Source: Lithodes maja (lineage: Eukaryota > Arthropoda > Malacostraca > Decapoda > Lithodidae). From it: a DNA stretch of 64,000 nt. Shown here piece by piece: positions 22,593 through 34,500 of this stretch. The number at the start of each line of letters is the position of its first letter. Within the stretch, counting starts at the first letter, position 1. The stretch is taken from positions 1 to 64,000 of the forward strand of contig JBAKBP010003091.1 in assembly GCA_037953745.1 (NCBI GenBank), written 5' to 3'. The notes beneath the pieces were generated by a model that saw nothing but the letters and a program-made list of their open reading frames with translations, did no database searches and was not told where the DNA came from. The position numbers and the translations under genes are program-made.

Positions 22593-23183
22593 ATTGTACG
22601 AAATGTAGGCCTACAGTACATCGGAATTCAATGCCCTTGTTCATCTCTGTCTTTATCAAAAAGTTCTTGATATCACTGGATTGGTTTTATATTTGGTTTT
22701 CAGAATTATTGGCAAAGTATAATCAGGATTGACTGAAGGTAAATATGATGTAGCTAACTGTATGGGTGTAGGGGCAAAACTGAGGAATAGAATGACCTGA
22801 CATGGTAATGACCTTCAAAACAAAGCAGTAGAGTCCTAGACGAACCATTCCACCAGCGCGCGATTCAAAAGCTACGATTTCGCCGATTTTCATATTGTAT
22901 CGTATATATTGTCATAATTCCAGTCTCGAAATTTTGGTTATGTGATGTCTTCGGATTCCTAGGGTTAGGTTAAACGGGTTCCTACTGTAATTGCATAATT
23001 TAAGGCATACAACAGAATTAAAGAAACCAACTCATCTAAGCAGACACCAGTCAATAATATGTAGGGATGGCACAACGCTTGCAGGGATAGAAAAATTTGC
23101 ATGGTTTCCTGTAATAATATTCGACATGGAATACACTATATTGAGCAAACACAGGTTTGAATCATGGTTTGAATCTTCCCCAG
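22593..23183. other. no feature seen upstream of the first sacsin-like exon
   Basis: AT-rich non-repetitive DNA, probably 5' flank or intron of the sacsin-like gene. An earlier exon or promoter could be here, but none is identifiable by eye. Confidence 0.4.
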
Positions 23184-23302
23184 ATGGCCCAGAAAACAAA
23201 AAGAAAAACCTCTTCAGCTTCGGCACCATAGTGACAGCTACAGTAGTCAACCAACTGAGGAACATTCTATCACAGTACCCGGACAATGGCTCCATCATTA
23301 AG
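23184..23302 (+). CDS. sacsin-like exon 1 of those visible
   Basis: It ends ...QYPDNGSIIK before the donor AAG|GTGAGT at 23303, phase 0. The acceptor is taken as CTTCCCCAG at 23175-23183, which leaves two bases to complete a codon. The frame stays open further left to about 22991, so the 5' border is less certain than the 3' border. The tail matches the segment just before the N-box in sacsin repeats. Confidence 0.75.
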
Positions 23303-25507
23303 GTGAGTAGTAGGCTACTATATATTCCACAATAATATGTGTATGATAAGGGTATATAAAGTGTCCGTAATAATCTACTCATTTAAGGGTACTCTGTATA
23401 TTGGTGGTGATAACCTATGGTATTCCAGTTATAAAGGTAAATCATTATTGATATATGGTACCCAAAGATCTTGAATACCTTTTTCATACCCTTGATTTCT
23501 ACAGTACACCTGTACCAGTTGAGTTGATTGAGCAGGCTATGATGTCATAATAGTATATGCATAATTCACAATCATGGGACTTAACCTCTGAAGTGCGCAC
23601 GGGGGTAATTGAAAACGTCCCCCTGTGCTGACGTATTTGAGGTGTTTCCGTCACTAAAATATTCATTGTACCATTAATAGCATTAATAATTATCCATATG
23701 CGCCTATTATGGGTTGATTATAAAGGTATTAACCTGAAACAACAATAAAACGAGTGAAAACAGCGTTTGGATGGTCAAAATCGGAGATATAGCCCGCGAG
23801 TTGTATAATGTATGGGTGAGGCAAGCTACCTTCCCGCCAATTTCCCCCAAGGCCACTGAGACACAGTCGATCGATACTCTCTCTCTCTCTCTCTTGCACT
23901 CGATTGCCATCAGTGATGACAACACCCTGCTTGCAACTCGCTAATGTTAGCACGAAAATATACCTCAGAATAAGGGAATAATAGGGAAAATAGGTGATAA
24001 CTGAAGGATAGGAGGAAAGTGGGGAAGGAGGGGAGGTAGAGGACTGAGATTTTGCATGGCCCAGGGGCCAAAAAAAAATAAAAAAATAAAAAAATAAAAA
24101 TAATATTTTTTTTTCGATGTCAAAAGTTGATTTTTTATTTTACTTACTCAGGAGAGTCTTCCCGCAGTCCGCCGGGGGAACTCTTAAGAGTCTCCCCGCA
24201 GCTCCCGGGTTAAGGATACTAACACACTGATGAAAGACTTATCATGACGTAAATATATACTGTGTACAGTATATGTGAGGCATTGAATGCAATACGTTTT
24301 ACTCATTGATAACCAAAGCAAACACAGGCTAGGACACTACTTTTCGAGAATTTTGTTTAATGTTATCTATCACCATACATTGCGCATAATATATGTAACT
24401 ATATCCAATACCTATATTGTTTAGTAGTCAAATATATGTCCACATACAGCAGATGTGGAGTCTGAATTATTGGGTAAGAGTTGTATTATCGGGCGTACCA
24501 CTACCGACATACAACATAAATCATCTATAAATAGCCTACTTAACATAACTAAACAAAAACTAACCTACCTAGTATTCTCATTACTACATGAATACTAGAT
24601 TAGTTTAGGTTAGGTTGTTTGGTTAGGTTAATGTTTTAGAGAGGAGTTATGCTGAATGTCGGTAGTGGTACGCCCGATAACACGTCTCTTACCAATTATT
24701 GTATCTCAAGTTTCCTCTTCCCGACGAGAATAACCTCACTAAAACTACTAAATCCTTACTAAAATGCATAATGAATGATAATCAGAATAACCAGTCAACT
24801 AAGGCGTTCACACAAACTGAGTGTTAGCATTCTATGATGCATTCTTTCATTATACTTTAGCTATTAATATAATAATTTGAATAAGCTTAGAAAGGTTTGT
24901 GGGAGTCAGGGGGAAATTAAGATATAATTAGGCCTACTCCATTGATTGCTAGAGGTCCTTCCAGAATAAAAGGAAAGTGTTAATAATCTATTATTAATTT
25001 CACTCCAACACCAAACACCTCCCAATGAAATTAATGAAAGCATGTAATCCACCGGGATTCGAACCTGGGTTACCACACAGATTTTAAACACTCTAACCAT
25101 TATACCATCAAGTCAGTAATAAAGCTTGTGATTTTCAGGAACTGGTACAGAATGCCGAGGATGCCGGGGCTTCGCGAGTCGAGATTGTGCACGACACACG
25201 AGTACTGGACTTCACGCCTGAACTCGACCTCACGCAAGTCGAGGATAAGAAATTTGGCCGCTTCATACAGGTGTGTGTGTGTGTGTGTGTTTGTGTGTTC
25301 ACAAGAAAATGAAAGAAACGGGTATAAACAGGGTATACAAATTCATTGGATATATTGACAGTGATTTTCGTTTTTTCCTTATACTGTAATGGATAGTTTT
25401 CTACTTTTCTGTATGTCGGTATACTTCTATAAAGGTATATCATTATGGACACTTTAATTAGATTTTTCCTATATCCATAATATTTTACAGTGTACCGAAA
25501 TAGGATG

Positions 25508-25564
<57 letters not shown>

Positions 25565-28500
25565 ATATATATGACGTAATGGTGCTGAAAATGATTTACC
25601 ATTCTACAATAACTTTGCTATCATATCCACCAAATTTGATATTTTGCCAATTGCAACCTTTCCTCCGTCATTACCAGTATGTTACCTTTGCATTATCAGT
25701 TACTACCTTTTCTAAGCACCAAGTTACACTATGCTATCTTTCCACCATCATTTCCTACCTTTATACAGTAGGCTATTACAGTAAAAACTTACATTTTAAC
25801 TATCATTTGATGTCGTTGCTGTTCCCCAGGCTGTCGGACCGAACAGCCCCTAGGTCCCAAGCAAGGCCAAGGCCATAACTGAGCACCCCCACAGACCCCT
25901 CCCTGCTTACCACTAAGAAAGCCCAAAAGAAAGACCAAAGCCGCTCCCAGGCGAGGAGCTGTGGAGGGTGTGGAAACGCCTTGGACACCGAAGCCCCACC
26001 CAAGGTCCTGTGCCCCTCAACAATTATGAAGGGAAAGTTGAGGGGCGAAGGAAAAAATGTGACGCTTTGGCACATACCAGGATGTCAAACAGGAATAATT
26101 TGGTTTTACTGGAATGAATACGAGAAGTACAGGAAAATTTGCCCACACAAAATTTGGCCATGACAAAGAAAGTATACCACCACAGTATACAAACAATGCA
26201 TAAGATCAGTGATGGAATATGCAAGCTGTTATGCCCTGTTTTTCTACAGGTTTAACTTGGGTAATGTGAGTTCTAAATTGACTGGGTATATAAGGCTGCA
26301 TGCACAATACAAGATATGAGGAATAGAGAACACAAAGAAACACATGGTAGCAAGTTACATGATCACGTTTATTGATATACCACTGCAGAATACTTGTGTA
26401 AGACAATACAATAGAATTGAACAACACTAGCATAAGTGGATCTGGATGGAGCCTAGTCTCCCACTTCCAACGTTCAGGTATTAATCTTCTGATCACTGGC
26501 TTCGATTCCACAGGTTTATATACCGAAGACCATCAATGTTACTTATAGATTCATATTCACTGTTAGATTTATTACTGGTAGCTCTGGTGCACAAGTAGTA
26601 GTTCACAGACTAGATTAGACACGCGTATTTTAGAGCACGGGAATTCTAGTAACCTCAGGGGGTACTGATCTAAGTTTTATATCCTTGTCTCAGAAATACA
26701 TAGAACGCAAATCAGTGGGCGAACGTTAGATATCACTAGAGTTTTAATATCTGAATAAGGTAATTACGAGAGTCCAGGTCGCCTGTTAATTAAAGAGCAC
26801 TGATCGCTTAGTACGTCCCAAATGGAATGGTTAAGTATGAATTACACTGGGCAAGGTCTTAGCCACTTCGTAGAAATATTAATTAGTGAATCTCTAAACA
26901 GCACAGTAATATGTAGTACTGCTAAAGGGAATCTTGGGTAGTATCTGATGGGTCTAGTCCTGGTTATCTTGCGTCCATGATGTTGGGGGCTAACGACTGG
27001 TTCCGCGGCCGTCCAGGGGGGCCATATGTGTGAAGTTCTCAAATACGTGGGCAGGTCCTTCTATCCAAATCTGCCACAGAGTCTGCCGGCTCTGGGATCT
27101 CACTCCGGAACAACACAAGGGCAGAGCTAGAAGTTAACTGCAGGGTAGTGACCCCTGGTTGGTGTCTAGCTTTCAACTGATTTGACGGGGCGGGAGTTAG
27201 ATTTATAGGCTCGGTTCTGGACCCTGTAGACAGTAGGGATCTCGAGTCTTATGGACTTATTTGAGCTCTCAATAGATATGGAGACTAGGTAAGATGGTAT
27301 TTACTGTTGTGGCACATGGCTATAGGAAAGCCTTTATATTTTCATATAACTGAGCCTTAGTAAGAGGTACTATTTTGGCTATACTGGAAGTATTTAGGGG
27401 AGAGAGACTGGATCTACTTTGCGAGGAGGATGGGGACAGCTGTGATAGGAGCGTCTCTCTAGATTGTTCAATCTTCATTCTATGGTATAGCTGAGGTGCT
27501 AATTTAGTGATCAGAGCATGCAAGAAAGGTAAATGGTTTATTGTGAGTTAATAGAGATTAGTAAAAGTGTTAGTCATGCATGGTTAGTTCATTGATAGGA
27601 ATAATTCCTGTGCTACCTGGCAATGACTCGAAAGTCAAAACAGGGGCCAGGTATACCTCCGCGGGGGTGGGGGGTCTCCCTCCTCGGGTGGGCAAAAAGG
27701 GGGAGCTGGGCGCCCTCTCTCTGTGATAGTCGTCCGGCGGCTGTGGCTAGGGGCTTGCCATATCACCAGTGTTTGTAATAACCCTCTGTGTATGAGATAG
27801 ATGTGGGTGTCCTTAATACCAAAACCGAAGGTGCCTTAGCTAGCTGGTTTTACTCGGCTGGTTGTTAATTGTAGGGTTTGCTGGATGTGGTGGAGACTGG
27901 GTTGCTAACTCTGCCACATTTATCTGGAAGTATGGCAATAGAAGTTAGTTACTGGCGGGGCGGCTAGCCTCGCACCGACGACCATTGGGTGCAGGGTTGT
28001 GAATGTGTTGTAAGAGAATAGATGGCATGCAAGGGGCTAGTAAAGTTCTAATGTTGTTCTGGCCTACTAAGTGAAGGTAGGCTGGATAGGAGTATATATA
28101 TAAAAGGTTGGAGAGCATTAGCAACGGACAATTCAAGGATCTTCAAGAGGTATGAGAGAGAGACTAGGTCGGACAAGAGTCGAGAAACCCGGGTGTCTTA
28201 ATGAGAGGGGGGGGGGGGGAGAGTTCAAGGGCTACAGGGAAATTTTGCCCCTAAGGTCCCTGGGCGTGGGGGTGGCATTAGGCTACAATTGATATGGAAG
28301 TTTGAAAAGGCAGTAGAATACGTTAGCCAAATGCTACCGGGGAATGCAACTATGGGGTGGTATATGAGTCTGGAAAAGATAGAGTTATGTGATCAGTCCG
28401 AGGGTTATGGATATTATTAGTTGGCCCTGGGAACTGCGTTTTCTATTAAATATAAATATACCAACAACAGCGGCAGTTCGTAGGGGTACTTAGTTATTGT

Positions 28501-31500
28501 TTCGGGGTACTTATGACAGATACTGGTAACCAGGTTATCTTATACAATCTCTGGTTGGGGTAAGAGGTGTAAGACACGAAGTAAATTGGCGTAGTGTGGA
28601 CTGGATACGAAGGAGGCAAGGGGAAGACGTATGACAATTGTGGAAAGTAAATGGAAAAAGGTGAACACAATGGCGGATAAAAATACTTAACCTAAGGATT
28701 GCATACATTGATGAACGATGACATTATAGTCGTCGTCCTAATAAGGTGATGAAACCTGGTTGATCTGTACTTGGCACAATACGACACAAGGACAGTGCCG
28801 CTATGTCTCATCAATGCTGGTGGCAGTTAATATTATAGACTTAGTTACTAGAGGAACAATGCAAGGGGCGACTGAGCACGGGTTACATATATCTATACTC
28901 GTCATGGAAAATGATATACGAGGTCTAGGGACAAGCGTGGGTGTTTTAACTTCTAAGATATATAACATCTACTTCTCGGATGTAAGAACATACATAGATA
29001 TAATTATGGCTGTCTGATGTGTTGGCATTGGCTCAACGTCGGGACAGGGCATGGGTGTTTTTAATATGAATGTATATTCCTGTTCATCATCTTTGTAGCA
29101 AGGATAGTGCCGCTATGTCATATCAATGCTGGTGGCAGTTAATATTATAGACTTAGTTACTAGAGGAACAATGCAAGGGGCGACTGAGCACGGGTTACAT
29201 ATATCTATACTCGTCATGGAAAATGATATACGAGGTCTAGGGACAAGCGTGGGTGTTTTAACTTCTAAGATATATAACATCTACTTCTCGGATGTAAGAA
29301 CATACATAGATATAATTATGGCTGTCTGATGTGTTGGCATTGGCTCAACGTCGGGACAGGGCATGGGTGTTTTTAATATGAATGTATATTCCTGTTCATC
29401 ATCTTTTGTAGTTAGGAGTGTAGGACACGAGAGGGTTAGTGTACGTGAGGTGTGGAAAATGGTCGGTTTAGAAAAGGTAAATGGGTGCGTCCTGGAGCTG
29501 TTTAGCCCTGCGGGCTTGGGCCTGTCTGAAATGGCTGGCTCGGTCAGCTGGTCCTTTCGTTCTGTGGACCTTTCTTCCGGGTGTTTCTGTGTGGTGTTCG
29601 CTCGTGGCTTCTGTGGTGGGCTTCTTGTTCTGGGGCATTTTACAAGCCCTACCTGGGCTTCCAACCTAGCTGAAACACACCACAATACCTTGCATACCAT
29701 TTAGAATAAAGCTCTAAAATTCATCACAGGCTACACAGCCACTACACCTACAGATCACCTACATCAAGAAACCAAAGTCTTCAAAGTTAAAGACCACCTA
29801 GACATGAGGCATTAATTTCCTGGCTGCAGCCTCCACAAACCAACACCATCCACTACACTACATGGCAGCACACCCACAAACACCAAAGAATATCAAAACA
29901 ACACCCAGCACACGATATCACACACAAATACTGTCATCTCTCCCTCCCTGCCCACCCCAAACCAGCTTCCAGAAGCACATCCATACTATTATCTCTCCAT
30001 TCCATCCAATCACTCAATGACAACACGCAGCTGCAGGCACGACCTCCCGAAATACATCCTTTCGAATCCTCCCTTCCTCGCGAGGAAAGAGTCCATCTCG
30101 CCAGGTTGAGATGTGAGCACCATCCAGCTCTTCTGAACTATCAGATGAGTCCGTCGATGACACCTGCCCAGGATGTAAGTTGTAATACAGCAACCCATAC
30201 CATTAAGCACATCATAGAAGACTGCATTCCACACAATCACTTACGCCGACAACATAATCTACACTCTTTGAAAGCCCTGTGGTAAAGCCCAATCGTTGTC
30301 ATGGTCTTCTCAGCGACTCGGGCTGTTCGGCCAGGCAGCTTAGGGAACAACAACAACAACAACCACCACTGAAGTCCACCAAGAGATAATCTGGAAGGCT
30401 CATCGTCCACATCACGCAATGTAAACAATTTAATCCATTGAATGAAATTTTGGATGGTGTAAAAATGCTCAGTATTTATTGTTTCTTGACTAAGAAACGG
30501 GAGGACATGTACAGGGGCGGTGAGACGGTGCCGTGTGGATCTGCGCATGCGCAACGACTTAATTATTTTTTTCTTCAAATATATATTTGTTTAGTAGACT
30601 AACTTAACTTAAATTAATCTTCTATAAAAAAAATACAAGCACAGAAACATTGTATTGTGCTGGGATCGAACGCTAAACCTCTTGGGTGGGAGGCCTAACC
30701 ATTACCTCTGAGCTACGAGATGTCCTGCTGGACGTGTTTTGAAAGGCCTATTTAAAGACAAGAAATTCAAAGTCGTCGCACATGCGCAGATCCACACTGC
30801 ACAGTCGCACCGCACCAGCACCGTCCCTGTGTACATGGCCTCCTTCAGAAACTATTTGAATACAACATATAAATTGTACATTTTTGTCTTAAATTTCCAC
30901 GCATGTCCTACAAGTGTCAAATTTATATGATCGAAGTTTCTCTTGCATTCTGCCCCTATACATTTTCAAAGAGGAAAAGGAGTGATGCATTGTTTGCAGC
31001 GGCTTCAAATCACGCGAGTAATGAGCCATCCAGTTCTTCATAGAGATTGATGCAATAAAACATGTATATAATACATCTTTACTTAACCCATACAGTCCCA
31101 GCGACAGCAGAGAGCCATCAGTAGATAAATCACTTCCCCAGTCCCAGCGACGGTTGCAAGCCTTCTGTAATATGTGATCCTTGTAACTGCCAGTATCAGG
31201 CAATGCCTGGTACCACACGTTTGAGCACTGCTCTAAGACCTTGGCAACACTTCTCAGCTATATCCAAGCCCCCACAGGCTAGGAGAGGCAGTATTTCCTC
31301 CATCTTTTGAGGTGGGAGGTTGTTATATTTTGCCTCTGAAGCCATTTTTTGGACACATTGCTTTAATTGGTACTGGGGGTTACATTTATTGTATGAACCC
31401 TATGGGACAATAGGGGTTATTTACTGTACAGTGGAGCCCCCATCCTAGCTGCTAATCGGTTCCGCAGAAATAGAGCTAGGATTGAAACAGCCAAGATCGG

Positions 31501-34500
31501 GGCACTGTTCTTATGGGGAAAATTCAATCGGTTCCGTGCTCATGCCAAAATTTGCGTCTTTTTCTATTTTTTGCCTACGAAAACATGTTTTATTGTACAC
31601 AAATTAAATTTTATGCATTATACTGTATCATATAATACACCATAGAATAAATGTTTAATAACTAGAAAATAAAAGGCCCAATATCTAAACAATTACCGCA
31701 CTTTTTCCCAGTGTTAGGCAATGAAAAAATGTTTTTTGTCTAGGCTACATCAAGTTACTGTATTTTAAACAGGGTGTCAATCCAGAAAATATGAATTGCA
31801 TTATCATTATGGTTTATTATTTTGTTATCATTATAGCGCGGCGAAGGCGCGAGCTCTAGGGGGGTCCGGGGGCATGCCCCCCAGATTTTTTTTTTGAGAA
31901 TTTAGGTGTCTAAAACAGTATTTCCTGCAATCAAAAAACAATCAAGGTGGAAAATATGGATACCAAAATTGTCAATTTAGCCTAGCATACCTTTTTTTTT
32001 TGGGGGGGGGGAGTTTCTGTTATCATTATACAAAAAGTTCATTTGCATTATCACTAAAAAAAAACAGCGTTGTTAGGCTAGGCCTAAAAAAATTTGCATG
32101 ATAGAAACAATGCCCCAATCTACAGTATTTATGGTTAGGACTGTAATTTTGCCATGTCTATATTATTATTTACAATGCATAAGATTTAGGGGTTCAATGT
32201 TATTTTAATACCACGAATTTTGTTGATATATTTGAAGATACATATTTAATCTATATGCTCTAAAGATCATAAGAAAATTTGTTTTAACCCTCGGCAAAAC
32301 CTAATAAAAAAGTATGGTACTAAAATGTCTTTTTCGTAACAAGGTTGTCAATACGGTACTTTCAGTCATCGATAGCTGTAAAGATCATATGAAAATGTGT
32401 TAAACCCTCGGAAAGACCTAATATAAAAGTATGGTACTAAAATTTAATTTTCGTAACAAGGTTGTCAATACGGTACTTTCCCGTTATCAATGTACAATCA
32501 AGCTGAAAATTGCAGAGTAAACACCATAGACTTCATCGACTCTTCTTTCACATTCGTATAATCAACAGCCAATTTTTATTTTATTTTTTTTAGGGAGCAC
32601 TCAACCAGCGGGGGTGTGGGGGCGGCAGCTCCCACCCATAATACTAGGTTAGGTTTGGTAAGGTTGTTAGGTTAGGCTAATGTCTTTTCAAATCACTATT
32701 GGGGGGATGTCTCAACATCGATCGATAGGCCTTATGGGGAAAATAGGTTTTCCCGAGATTTCTAATTACAGTAATTACAAATACTATATATTGGGTCAAT
32801 ATACAGGAGGCGCTACAATATAGGTAGCAAAATTCTAATGGTAGTTTTGGGTTCCTATCATCATATGCTTCATTTCTATATACTTTTTATCCCCGGGGAA
32901 AAAAAAAAAAAATCTTGGGATTTTTCATTTATTTTCTTGGGATTTTTTGTTTTGGTCATTAACCTAACCAAAAAACCTAACCTAACCTAACCTAACCTAA
33001 TAGCCCCCAAATACATTTAGGTTAGGTTAGGTTAGGTTAGGTTAGGTTAGGTTAGGTTAGGTTTTTTGGTTAGGTTAATAAAAAAAATAAAAACAAAATT
33101 CCAAGAAAAAAATAAAAAACCCAAGATTTTTTGTTTTTTTTTCCCGGGGATAAAAAGTATATAGAAATGAAGCATATGATGATAGGAACCCAAAACTACC
33201 ATTAGAATTTTGCTACCTATATTGTAGCGCCTCCTGTATATTGACCATATATTGATGCAAATGACCTATTTTGTTTATAAAAAACACTGAAAATTCGTGG
33301 TATTAAAATAACATTTTTCCGATTTAGGCCTAGGCTACTTGAATAATTATTATTCAAGTAGCCTAGGCCTAAATCTTACGCATTGTAAATAATAATGTAG
33401 ACATGGCTAAATGACAGTCCTAACCATAAATACTGTAGATTGGGGAATTGTTTCGATCATGTAAATTTTGTTTAGGCCTAGCCTAGGCCTAGGTTCTAAA
33501 TTCGTCCAGCCACCCCTCAAGTACCCATTTCGCCCCAAATACATCCAATAAATACATATTATGAGGAAAAAGACGTATTATGAGAAGATTACTTACCACA
33601 CATATTTTATTATAAATCATTGTCATATTTAGCCTAGCCTAGGCTAACATCGTCTAGGCTAGGCAATTCAATCGCTTTCGTCCGACATGGACTGGTCTTT
33701 GCTGTGTTTTGAGCATGAAATTCCTTCATTGCTACCACCAGGCCAACCATTCCTATCACTAGATGTACTAGAGGTTATAATAAACGCGAGAGATAAGGGG
33801 TTCAGGCACAAAAAGGCTTGCAAACGGTTGTTTTGTCAACACAGATACTAGCTAAACTGCAAGCTAGTGGTGGGCACTGTCGATTACTGGTAATCGATTA
33901 CTTCGATTACTGACTTAATTTTTCCGGTAATCGATTACTTCTCAAGTAATCGATTATTCTTAAAGTACTTATTTCCCCCATCGTATCAGTCCCATTTCAT
34001 ATATGCGAGAGATCTTCTAACCTATAAGGCTATAACCCAGAGCCAACAGTGTTTATAAAGGGTGCCTCATCAATTTTTAACTCACAATTTACTGGTAAGT
34101 TGATATTCTATAATTTGTACTAAATTTCTTACACATTTCTTACACATTTGTAACATTGAACTCTTGGAGTTGTCCTATGGTTATGTGTTGCATAGTGCAT
34201 ATATAGGCTACACGCATAACTTTAAGTTACGCAATCATACGCTATCATAGGGCTACATAATTATGTGACAAATAGGCTAAATTCTAAGGTTATATGGATA
34301 ATTTTAACAATTTCTACCCTTTTCTACAAGTTTTCTTTAGCCCTGGGTAGCTATATTGATATACACACATTAGTAATCGATTACTAATCGATTACTCTTC
34401 AGAAAAGTAATCAGTAATCACGATTACTGAAAAGTCTCTGAAATGCCCACCACTACTGCAAGCGTCTGCTTAGTGATGACGTCATACAAAGATGGCGGCA

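Noticed and set aside
25135..25602. 155-codon minus-strand frame
   Set aside because: Built on the (AT)n and (GT)n microsatellites and antisense to sacsin-like exon 2.
31084..31110. TTAACCCATACAGTCCCAGC, like the end of the 448-bp TTAA MITE
   Set aside because: No matching second end with TTAA was found nearby, so an element cannot be delimited.
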